From Gemmatimonadota bacterium (GTDB lineage: Bacteria; Gemmatimonadota; Gemmatimonadetes; Gemmatimonadales; Gemmatimonadaceae), in contig JADJRJ010000030.1 in assembly GCA_016712265.1 (NCBI GenBank), positions 124,001-188,000 on the forward strand: a DNA stretch of 64,000 nt. Reading direction: 5' to 3'. A program made the translations under genes and the position numbers. The notes beneath the pieces were generated by a model that saw nothing but the letters and a program-made list of their open reading frames with translations, was not told the origin of the DNA and made no database searches. Below, one piece after another: positions 45,897 to 56,629 of the stretch (position 1 is the first letter of the stretch; every line of letters starts with the position of its first letter).

Positions 45897-48671
45897 ATGC
45901 AACGAATCGTTGTCCTTGGCCTCCTCGCGGGGTTGTGGGGGGCGCCGACTACCCTTCGGGCCCAGGGGGTCATCACCGGAAGCGTCGTCGAGGACGCCAC
46001 CGGACTTCCCATCACTGGCGCGGTCATCCGGATCGAGGCCCTCTCGCGCGGTGCCGTCAGCGACCGCAGCGGCCGCTTCACCATTCCGTCGGTTCCGACC
46101 GGCACCCACACCTTAACGACGCGATACCTCGGCTTCCTCCCCCTCACCGAGGCGGTGCGGGTGCAGGACGGGCAGGCCACCGCCGTGTCGCTCCGACTGA
46201 AGCCGACGCTGAATACCCTCGGTGCCGTCACGGTCGTGGCGACGCGCACGGGGCAGGCGGCCGCTCTCAGTCAGCAGCAGGCGGCGGCTAACGTGACCAA
46301 CGTCGTTGCGGCTGACCAGATCGGCCGCTTCCCGGATGCCAATATCGGCGATGCGCTCAAGCGCATTCCCGGGATCACCGTGGCGCTCGACCAGGGTGAG
46401 GCTCGGTTCGGATCCATCCGGGGCACGGAGCCGCGCTTCAACTCCGTGATGATCAATGGCGAGCGCGTGCCGTCTGCTGAGGCCGAGACGCGATCGGTCC
46501 AGCTCGACCTCGTCCCGGCGGACATGGTGCAGGCCTTGGAGGTGAACAAGACCCTCACGCCCGACATGGATGCCGATGCCATCGGCGGTTCAGTCAACGT
46601 GGTGACGCGTGCTGCGCCGGCGAATCGGCGTCTCTCGGCAACGGCGGGGTCCGGGTACAACTTCATTCGTGAGAAGCCGGTCGTCCTCGGCAATGTCGTC
46701 GGGGGCCAGCGTTTCCTGTCAGATCGGCTCGGCGTGATTGCGAGCGCATCGTATTACGACCAGCGCTACGGATCGGACAACAAGGAAGGCACCTGGGACG
46801 AGACCTCGACTGGCCAGGCCTACATGAACGAGTTCGACATCCGCCGGTACGACGTGCAGCGGGTGCGACGGTCGATGTCCGGAAGCTTCGACTACCGCGT
46901 GGGCGATGCCAGCACGATCACCCTGCGTTCGATCTACAATGCCCGTGACGACTGGGAGAACCGCTTCCGCGCGCGCTTTATCATGGGTGCCCCGAATGCC
47001 CAGGGGATCCAGACGACGGAGATCCGCCGACAGACGAAAGGTGGTGGTCCCGACGACCGGCTCAAGGAAGCCCGCCTCGAAGACCAACGCATGTGGAGCC
47101 ACCAGCTGGGCGGTGAGCACCTCTTGGCACAGCGCTATACGTTGAGCTGGTCTGGGTCCCTCTCCCGGGCGTCCGAGACCCGTCCGGATGAGCGGTACAT
47201 CGACTGGCGCGCGCGCAATGTCACCATCCAGCCGAACTACAGCGACGAGCAGAACCCGACGTTCACGGCGACCAATCCGGCGCAGGTCACGGACGACCGC
47301 TTCACGTTCCGGCGGATCGAGCAGGCCGAGAGCTTCACCAAGGACGAGGACCGCAATGCCCGGGTGGACCTGACCCTGCCGTTCCGTGAGGGGGCGAAGT
47401 CCTCGCGCGCCAAGCTCGGCTTCCGCTATCGCGGCAAGGAGAAGCTGCGCGACAACAGCTACAACTTTGCGGTGCCGACGACCGCCCTCACCAACATGGC
47501 CGCACTGGGCGCTCGCAACTACGACGTCGACAAGAACCTCGCGGGGCCCTACCGGTATGGGAGCTTCACCGCGCCAGGGACCCTCGCAGGGCTGAATCTC
47601 TTCAACAGCACGCAGTTCCGATTGGACGACCAGCCTGGGGAGTATGCCGCCGGCAATTTCGACGCCGACGAGTCCATCCTGGGCGGGTATGCCATGCTGG
47701 AACAACAGCTGACCCCGAAACTGTCCTTCATTGCCGGGCTTCGCATCGAGCAGACGGACGTCGAGTACCGTGGGTTCGAGTACAACGTCGACAACGACAA
47801 CGTCACGGCAACCCAGGGCTCCCAGGACTACGGGAACCTCCTGCCGTCGGTGAACCTCCGGTGGGAAGCGCCGAACAACACGGTGTTCCGTGCTGCGGTG
47901 ACGCGGTCGATTGCCCGGCCGAACTACTTCGACCTGGTGCCGTATCGCGAGATCAGCCTCGACGACAACGAGTTGGCCACCGGTAATCCGAACCTCAAGC
48001 CGACACTTGCCACCAACTTCGACCTGATGGGCGAACGGTACTTCGCCTCCGTTGGCCTCGTGTCTGCTGGCGTGTTCCACAAGCGCATCACGGACTTCAT
48101 CTTCAACTACACGCAGTTCCAGGCGGTTGACCCGGTCACGGGTGGCACCTTCTCCCAGATCTCGCAGCCACGAAACGGGGCCGAGGCGACGCTGACCGGC
48201 GTTGAGCTTGCGCTGCAGCGCCAACTCGACTTCCTGCCTGGTGTGTTGCGCTACCTGGGGGTTTACACGAACTACACGTACAACAAGTCCGAGGCCACCG
48301 GGGTGAATGTGACCGGGCGCGAGAACGACAAGCTCCCACTCCTTGGCACACCGGAACACTCGGGCAACCTCTCGGTGTCGTTCGATGCGCCGCGGGTGAA
48401 CTTCCGCGCGGCGTTCAATTACCAGAGTGAGTCGCTCGATCCCGGCGAAGGCGGATACAACGACGACGCCTTCTTCGACCGCTGGGCGGATCGGCGGACG
48501 GATATCGACGTCAACGGTTCGATCCAGCTCACGTCGAGCGCGCGGTGGTTCCTCGAGGTGAACAACCTGAACAACCGCCCGCTCCGCTACTACCAGGGCG
48601 TGCGGGGGCGCCTGATGCAGGACGAGTTCTACGGCCGCCGCATCCAGTCTGGGTTCAAGTTCGACTTCTGA
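45897..48671 (+). CDS. TonB-dependent outer-membrane receptor
   Basis: The 924-residue protein has a signal peptide, a carboxypeptidase-regulatory-like domain (GVITGSVVEDATGLPITGAVIRIE), a plug domain (DQIGRFPDANIGDALKRIPGITVA, FNSVMINGERVPS, DADAIGGSVNVVTR) and a long beta-barrel ending in FKFDF. The plug wording (ADQIGRFPDANIGDALKRIPG) is close to the IroE/CirA-like receptors that Caulobacterales and Xanthomonadales use for sugars and other polymers. It follows phytase, so inositol phosphates or associated metal complexes are possible ligands, by context only. ATG 45897 is preferred over GTG 45846; neither has a strong Shine-Dalgarno site. Confidence 0.93.
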   Translation: MQRIVVLGLLAGLWGAPTTLRAQGVITGSVVEDATGLPITGAVIRIEALSRGAVSDRSGRFTIPSVPTGTHTLTTRYLGFLPLTEAVRVQDGQATAVSLRLKPTLNTLGAVTVVATRTGQAAALSQQQAAANVTNVVAADQIGRFPDANIGDALKRIPGITVALDQGEARFGSIRGTEPRFNSVMINGERVPSAEAETRSVQLDLVPADMVQALEVNKTLTPDMDADAIGGSVNVVTRAAPANRRLSATAGSGYNFIREKPVVLGNVVGGQRFLSDRLGVIASASYYDQRYGSDNKEGTWDETSTGQAYMNEFDIRRYDVQRVRRSMSGSFDYRVGDASTITLRSIYNARDDWENRFRARFIMGAPNAQGIQTTEIRRQTKGGGPDDRLKEARLEDQRMWSHQLGGEHLLAQRYTLSWSGSLSRASETRPDERYIDWRARNVTIQPNYSDEQNPTFTATNPAQVTDDRFTFRRIEQAESFTKDEDRNARVDLTLPFREGAKSSRAKLGFRYRGKEKLRDNSYNFAVPTTALTNMAALGARNYDVDKNLAGPYRYGSFTAPGTLAGLNLFNSTQFRLDDQPGEYAAGNFDADESILGGYAMLEQQLTPKLSFIAGLRIEQTDVEYRGFEYNVDNDNVTATQGSQDYGNLLPSVNLRWEAPNNTVFRAAVTRSIARPNYFDLVPYREISLDDNELATGNPNLKPTLATNFDLMGERYFASVGLVSAGVFHKRITDFIFNYTQFQAVDPVTGGTFSQISQPRNGAEATLTGVELALQRQLDFLPGVLRYLGVYTNYTYNKSEATGVNVTGRENDKLPLLGTPEHSGNLSVSFDAPRVNFRAAFNYQSESLDPGEGGYNDDAFFDRWADRRTDIDVNGSIQLTSSARWFLEVNNLNNRPLRYYQGVRGRLMQDEFYGRRIQSGFKFDF

Positions 48672-48695
48672 TCGACTCGCGGCTTTGACGGCCGT

Positions 48696-48754
48696 GGTAC
48701 CGGGGGGTAGGATCAGGGCGTATCGCCCGGCTCCTGCCCCCCGTTTCCGGTACC
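48696..48754 (+). promoter_or_regulatory. Large nested hairpin immediately before the BNR-protein start codon
   Basis: GGTACCGG at 48696 pairs with CCGGTACC at 48747; GGGGTAGGA pairs with TCCTGCCCC (one G-T wobble); an inner stem GGGCG/CGCCC at 48716-48728 closes a 3-nt loop. The whole structure ends 3 nt before ATG 48758 and starts 24 nt after the receptor stop. It may end receptor transcription or mask initiation of the next gene. There is no separate Shine-Dalgarno site. Confidence 0.55.
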
Positions 48755-48757
48755 GAC

Positions 48758-51700
48758 ATGTCCCGATCCGCTGTCGTTCTCGCCCTTGCCCTAGCCACAC
48801 ACGGCCTTGCGGCCGGCGCCCAGGGCCCGCGTATTGCCCCTGAGGTGTACAAAGGGCTCCACTGGCGGACCATCGGCCCCGAGGGCAACCGATTCTCTGC
48901 TGCGGCCGGCGTCCCCGGCGACCCGATGACCTACTACGTCGGATCGGCCTCCGGTGGGATCTGGAAGACCGTCGATGCCGGGGTGAACTGGAAGTCGATC
49001 TTTGACGGACATCCCGTGCAGTCGATCGGCGCCCTCGCCATCGCCAAGTCGGACCCCAACGTCATTTACGCGGGCACCGGGGAAGCACACATCCGGTCGC
49101 ACATCTCGCTGGGCATGGGGATGTACAAGTCGACGGATGCTGGCCAGACCTGGACGCAGGTTGGCCTCGAAAAGACCGGGCGCATCGCGCGCATCGCCAT
49201 CCATCCACAAGACCCTGATGTCGCGCTCGCCTGCGCGCTGGGGCACTCCTACGGTCCGCAACCCGAGCGTGGGGTATTTCGCACGACGGACGGTGGCGCC
49301 AACTGGACGCGCGTGTTGCACGTGGACGAGAACACCGGGTGCTCCGACCTTGCGATGGACCCACGGAATCCGCGCATCCTCTTTGCCGGGATGTGGCAGT
49401 TCGAGATCAAGACCTGGGGACGTCGCAGTGGCGGGCCAGGGAGCGGGTTGTTCACGTCACGCGACGGTGGGACGACTTGGACGCGCATCGTCGGGCGCGG
49501 CCTCCCGACCAAGCCCACCGGCAAGCACGCGCTGGCCATCTCGCCGTCCAACCCGGATCGCGTGTACGCGCTGATCGAGACGGGGGATGGTGTGCCGTGG
49601 GAAGGGCAGGAAACCGAGAGCGGGCAACTCTGGCGAACCGAGGACGGTGGGGCGAATTGGGTGCTCATCTCGCGTGACCGCAACGCCATGGGACGCGCCC
49701 ACTACTACTCGCGCGTGGTGGTGAACCCCTCGGATGAAGACGAGGCGTATTTCCTGACCGCGTCCTTCTCCAAGACCATCGACGGCGGGCGCGCCATCAA
49801 CGTGCTGCAACGTGGCGAGGCGCCAGGCGGTGACCACCACGACATGTGGATCGATCCGGGCAACGGCAACCGGATGATCGTTGCGCACGACCAGGGGCTG
49901 TCGATCTCGCAGAACCGCGGCAAGACCTGGTTCCGGCAGCGCCTGCTCAACGCGCAGATGTACCACGTGACGGTGGACAACGAGATTCCATACAACGTGC
50001 TCGGCAACAAGCAGGACGAGCCGTCGTATCGCGGACCGTCCAACAGTCGCGTCCAGGGCTTCGGGGGCGATGGCGGCATCCCGCGCGGGATGTGGCACTC
50101 GGTCGGTGGGGGCGAGAGCGGCTGGGCCACGCCGGACCCGGTCGACTCGAAGATTGTCTGGTCGACCGCCTCGGGGTCGGGGATGGTCGGCGGGATCGTC
50201 GTGCGGTTCGAGGAGGAGCGTCGCCAGTTCCGCAACGTCGAGATCTGGCCGCAGCAGCTCAATGGTCCGCCGGCCGACCACAAGTTCCGCTTTGTGTGGG
50301 ACTCGCCGCTGCAGATCTCCCCGCATGACCGGAACACGCTCTATGTGGGGAGCCAGCACGTACACCGCACGACCAATGGCGGCCAGAGCTGGGAAGTGAT
50401 CTCGCCGGATCTCACCCTCAACGACAAGAGCCGCCAGGGCAGTTCCGGCGGGCTCACCCCGGACAACATCGGCGTGGAGTACACCGGCGTGGTGTATGGG
50501 ATCGCCGAGTCGCCGATCGAGAGGGGGTTGATCTGGGTAGGGACGAATGACGGATTGGTGCAGCTCACCCGCGACAATGGGAAAACCTGGACCAACGTGA
50601 CGGCGAACCTCCCCGGGTTGCTCCCGTGGGGATCGATCCGCTCGATCGCGCCGTCGAAGTACAACGCCGGCACCGCGTACCTCACGGTGGACTACCACCA
50701 AGTGAACAACCGCGATCCGTTCATCTACAAGACCACCGACTACGGGCGCACCTGGCGTAAGATCGTGAACGGGATCCCGGTCAGTCCGTTGAGCTATGTG
50801 CGGGTGATTGCCGAGGATCCCGTGCGTCGCGGGCTGCTCTTTGCGGGGGCGGAGAATGCGATCTACGTGAGCTTTGACGACGGCGAGAACTGGCAGCCGC
50901 TGCAGAACGACCTTCCGGCGGCGCCGGTGTCGGGGATCGTAATCCAGCCGCACTTCAGCGACCTGGTGATCTCGACATATGGCCGCGGCTTCTGGATCAT
51001 GGACGACATCACGGCGTTGCGGCAGCTGACGCCTGATGTGCTGGCGAGGGACGTGCACCTGTTCACGCAACGGTTCGCCTATCGGTTCCGCCCGATTACC
51101 GCGCCGTCGACGACCTACGACGATCCTACCACGGGCGAGAACCCGCGCTACGGCGCCGGGATCAACTACTACCTCAAGCAGCCGGTGCAGGGGCGTGTGA
51201 CCCTCACGGTGGCGAACGCGCAGGGACAGGTGGTGCGTACCCTGACGGGGACCAACACGGCCGGCGTGAATCGCGTGTACTGGGACCTGCGCTACGAACC
51301 AACCACGGAAGTGCGGCTGCGCACGTCGCCGATATACGCGGCGCACATCATAGCGCCGGCCGAGGGTCGTGTGGCGCCAGGCACGGGCCGCCTGAGCATT
51401 CTGGCTCCTCCGGGCACGTACACGGTGACGCTCAATGCAGGGGGACAGACGCAGTCGCAGACCGTTGAGGTGCGCAAGGACCCGAACAGTGGTGGGACCG
51501 AGGGCGATATCACCGCACAAGTGGCGATGCTCACCCAGATCGCGCGCGACATGAATGACGGCGCCGATGCCGTGCACCGGATCGAGTCCATGCGGGTGCA
51601 GCTCGACGGGCTCGGGCGCGCGGTCGAGGACGCACAAGTTCGCCGGACGGCCACCGAGCTGGGGCAGAAGCTCCTTGATCTGGAGATGAACCTCGTCGAC

Positions 51701-51970
51701 CTGCGGCAAACCGGTACCGGCCAGGACGGCGTGCGCTTTGGCTCAAAGCTGCTCTCGAAGCTGAACTACCTCACGGGCGGCGTCTCGGCGTCGGACTTCA
51801 AGCCGACGGACCAGGCGACCGAGGTGCGCACGATCCTCAATACGCAGTTACGAGATCACCTGAATGCGCTTGACCTGTTGATCTCGCGGGATCTGCAGGC
51901 GTTCAATGACCTGCTCAAGTCGAGGAATATCCCGAACATCGTGGTGCGGCCGCGGAGTGGGGTGAGCTGA
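48758..51970 (+). CDS. Secreted BNR/Asp-box beta-propeller protein (VPS10/sortilin-like)
   Basis: The 1070-residue protein has a signal peptide (MSRSAVVLALALATHGLAAGAQ) and nine Asp-box (BNR) repeats of the form S/T-x-D-x-G-x-x-W, for example IWKTVDAGVNW, MYKSTDAGQTW, VFRTTDGGANW, LFTSRDGGTTW and IYKTTDYGRTW. They build one or two beta-propellers over residues about 40-760. A C-terminal beta-sandwich (GRVTLTVANAQGQVVRTL) and helical tail follow. Such proteins are annotated as glycosyl hydrolases or sortilin-like, but no catalytic residues are proven. ATG 48758 is the only good start. Confidence 0.85.
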   Translation: MSRSAVVLALALATHGLAAGAQGPRIAPEVYKGLHWRTIGPEGNRFSAAAGVPGDPMTYYVGSASGGIWKTVDAGVNWKSIFDGHPVQSIGALAIAKSDPNVIYAGTGEAHIRSHISLGMGMYKSTDAGQTWTQVGLEKTGRIARIAIHPQDPDVALACALGHSYGPQPERGVFRTTDGGANWTRVLHVDENTGCSDLAMDPRNPRILFAGMWQFEIKTWGRRSGGPGSGLFTSRDGGTTWTRIVGRGLPTKPTGKHALAISPSNPDRVYALIETGDGVPWEGQETESGQLWRTEDGGANWVLISRDRNAMGRAHYYSRVVVNPSDEDEAYFLTASFSKTIDGGRAINVLQRGEAPGGDHHDMWIDPGNGNRMIVAHDQGLSISQNRGKTWFRQRLLNAQMYHVTVDNEIPYNVLGNKQDEPSYRGPSNSRVQGFGGDGGIPRGMWHSVGGGESGWATPDPVDSKIVWSTASGSGMVGGIVVRFEEERRQFRNVEIWPQQLNGPPADHKFRFVWDSPLQISPHDRNTLYVGSQHVHRTTNGGQSWEVISPDLTLNDKSRQGSSGGLTPDNIGVEYTGVVYGIAESPIERGLIWVGTNDGLVQLTRDNGKTWTNVTANLPGLLPWGSIRSIAPSKYNAGTAYLTVDYHQVNNRDPFIYKTTDYGRTWRKIVNGIPVSPLSYVRVIAEDPVRRGLLFAGAENAIYVSFDDGENWQPLQNDLPAAPVSGIVIQPHFSDLVISTYGRGFWIMDDITALRQLTPDVLARDVHLFTQRFAYRFRPITAPSTTYDDPTTGENPRYGAGINYYLKQPVQGRVTLTVANAQGQVVRTLTGTNTAGVNRVYWDLRYEPTTEVRLRTSPIYAAHIIAPAEGRVAPGTGRLSILAPPGTYTVTLNAGGQTQSQTVEVRKDPNSGGTEGDITAQVAMLTQIARDMNDGADAVHRIESMRVQLDGLGRAVEDAQVRRTATELGQKLLDLEMNLVDLRQTGTGQDGVRFGSKLLSKLNYLTGGVSASDFKPTDQATEVRTILNTQLRDHLNALDLLISRDLQAFNDLLKSRNIPNIVVRPRSGVS

Positions 51971-52132
51971 TGCGGCTGGCAGGGCGAAGCCAGGGGTGGG
52001 CCACCTGATGCCGCACTCAGGCCTACCCACAAGGACGGCCGCACGCGGCAATGGGGTGTTCCCGGCGGTTGACCTGCAGCCCGATTCGGACGCCAACAGC
52101 CGCCACACGGCCCGCGGCCAGTCGAGGTCGAC

Positions 52133-52150
52133 ACCTGTCACAGGTTGACG
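52133..52150 (+). promoter_or_regulatory. Palindrome next to a -35-like box upstream of the phosphatase gene
   Basis: ACCTGT-C-ACAGGT is a perfect 6-1-6 palindrome at 52133-52145 and abuts TTGACG (52145-52150). A weak -10-like CACACT lies 17 nt further on. It is 50-70 nt upstream of the PP2C start. No other gene is visible in 51971-52200. Confidence 0.3.
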
Positions 52151-52200
52151 AAGCGCGGTTTGTGGCGCACACTCACGTAACGTCGGGAGGGGAGCAGGCG

Positions 52201-53085
52201 ATGGACCGATCGGAGGTACAGCAGGGAGCGCCGCTGGTGGTCAAGCCGCTCGATCATGAGATCGACGTGTTCGGGCTCACGCACGTGGGTCGTGTGCGCA
52301 AGACGAACCAGGATCACTTCCTGATCGCCTCACTGCGCAAGCAGCTCGACGTGCACTCCACGAGCCTGCCCACCATGCAGTTGCACACCCCGGGCACCGA
52401 TCGATTGGCTTTTCTGGCGATGGTCGCAGATGGCGTCGGCGGGAGCGCTGGTGGCGAGGAAGCGTCCGGGTTCACGGTCGAGATGATCGCCTCGTACCTC
52501 ACGCACAGTACACACTGCTACTACACCGCCGACACCGCCGACGACGCGGCGTTCATTCATGCGCTCGAGAACGCTGCCTATCGCTGTCACGAAGAGCTGC
52601 TCCAGGTGGGGGAGCGCGAGGGGCGACGCATGGGCGCGACCACGCTGACGCTGTGGCTCGGTGTGTGGCCGAGGGCGTATCTGCTCCAGGTGGGAGACAG
52701 CCGGTACTACCAGCTTCGGGATGGCGTGCTGACCCAGGTGAGCCGCGACCAAACCCTGGCGCAGGAGCTGATCGACCGGGGCGTGTTCACGCGGACCGAT
52801 CGGGCGGCCGCGCAGCTGGCGCACACCCTCTCGAGTGCGATTGGGGGTCCCCAGACCGACCCGATGGTCACTGGTGTAGAGATTGGATGGGGCGTGGTGA
52901 ACCTGCTCTGCAGCGATGGCCTCACCAAGCACGTCAGCGACGAACGCATCAGGGACCGGCTGATGACGATGACATCGGCGCGACAGGTCTGCGAGGACCT
53001 GATGGATGATGCACTCGCCGCAGGGGGGACCGACAACATCACGATCGTTGTCGGTCGGGCGCTGCAGGGCGGCGTGCCGCGTTGA
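52201..53085 (+). CDS. PP2C-family serine/threonine protein phosphatase
   Basis: The 294-residue protein carries the PP2C motifs in order: VGRVRKTNQDHFL (RxxNQD), AMVADGVGGSAGG (metal-binding Asp-Gly), MGATTLTLWLG, QVGDSRYYQLRDG, LTQVSRDQTLAQ, LLCSDGLTKHV and GGTDNITIVV. These coordinate two metal ions and hydrolyse phospho-Ser/Thr in the cytoplasm, normally opposing a Hanks-type kinase, which is not in this window. ATG 52201 is chosen because GGGAGGGGAGCAGGCG lies directly upstream; the earlier frame from 52051 is not conserved. An insert between residues 50 and 70 is unusual. Confidence 0.92.
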   Translation: MDRSEVQQGAPLVVKPLDHEIDVFGLTHVGRVRKTNQDHFLIASLRKQLDVHSTSLPTMQLHTPGTDRLAFLAMVADGVGGSAGGEEASGFTVEMIASYLTHSTHCYYTADTADDAAFIHALENAAYRCHEELLQVGEREGRRMGATTLTLWLGVWPRAYLLQVGDSRYYQLRDGVLTQVSRDQTLAQELIDRGVFTRTDRAAAQLAHTLSSAIGGPQTDPMVTGVEIGWGVVNLLCSDGLTKHVSDERIRDRLMTMTSARQVCEDLMDDALAAGGTDNITIVVGRALQGGVPR

Positions 53086-53107
53086 TCCGCGTACCTCGAC
53101 GACCCCC

Positions 53108-55967
<2,860 letters not shown>

Positions 55968-56259
55968 GGAGGCGGGTGTGAGGGCCAGCCCGGCCCGGAT
56001 CAGCTCAGGAAGGTAACGGCCAGCCGTGGGGGCGGGGGAGGGCTTCGGGTGTGCCCCCGCACCGTTACGTGGTTTCGCGACATAGTGGCGGGCCCTCGGT
56101 TCCCCGCGGGCGGCGGGGCCTCCCATCAGACCGGCGGGCGCGGCCGTTCGGCCGGTCTTGGCCCACGCCCGCGTGTCCGCTCGGTCGTCCCGACGTCGAC
56201 GCGCGTGTGCCCTCGCACTCTTGAGCGTCACATCTTGACAGACAAGAGGAGAGGGCGGT

Positions 56260-56625
56260 ATGGTCCGTCGGGCACCCGCGACGGAACCGATGGACGAGAC
56301 CAACACCGACGTCATCCAGGGGACGCTCGATCTCCTGATCCTCAAGACCCTCAGCCTTGGCGCCTTGCATGGCTTTGGCGTCGCCCGCCGCATCGAGCAG
56401 ATCTCGCGTGGCGTGTTCAAGGTGAACCCGGGGTCGTTGCTCGTCGCCTTCCAGCGGCTCGAGCGGGAAGGGTACCTCGACGCCGAGTGGCGCCAGACGG
56501 AGAACGGACGACGCGCGAAGTACTACACGCTCACGCGCACCGGGCGCCGGCAGCTGGAGGTGGAGGCCGAGGGATGGGCGCGACGTGCCGGCGCCGTGGC
56601 GCGGCTGCTGCGGACGGAGGCCTGA
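56260..56625 (+). CDS. PadR-family transcriptional regulator
   Basis: The 121-residue winged-helix protein has the PadR pattern DVIQGTLDLLILKTLSLGALHGFGVARRIEQ, VNPGSLLVAFQRLEREGYLDAEWRQTENGRRAKYYTLTRTGRRQL. PadR regulators of this short type commonly precede an ADOP-family permease, as here: the permease starts 4 nt after this stop. ATG 56260 has a strong AGGAGAGGG upstream; ATG 56290 gives the more usual N-terminus. TTGACA at 56235 could be a -35 box, but its best -10 (TATGGT, 56259) would overlap ATG 56260. The regulator probably controls its own operon. Confidence 0.9.
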   Translation: MVRRAPATEPMDETNTDVIQGTLDLLILKTLSLGALHGFGVARRIEQISRGVFKVNPGSLLVAFQRLEREGYLDAEWRQTENGRRAKYYTLTRTGRRQLEVEAEGWARRAGAVARLLRTEA

Positions 56626-56629
56626 GCCC

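Noticed and set aside
49457..51709. A 750-residue open frame antisense to the BNR protein, and similar long antisense frames at 9602-11899, 46719-48800, 2068-3741 and 24672-26003
   Set aside because: They mirror well-identified genes, are rich in Arg, Pro and Ala, and show no domains. High GC content makes stop-free antisense frames common.
56235..56264. A TTGACA...TATGGT promoter for padR
   Set aside because: The -10 match overlaps ATG 56260, which has a strong ribosome-binding site. Kept only as a remark in the gene entry.
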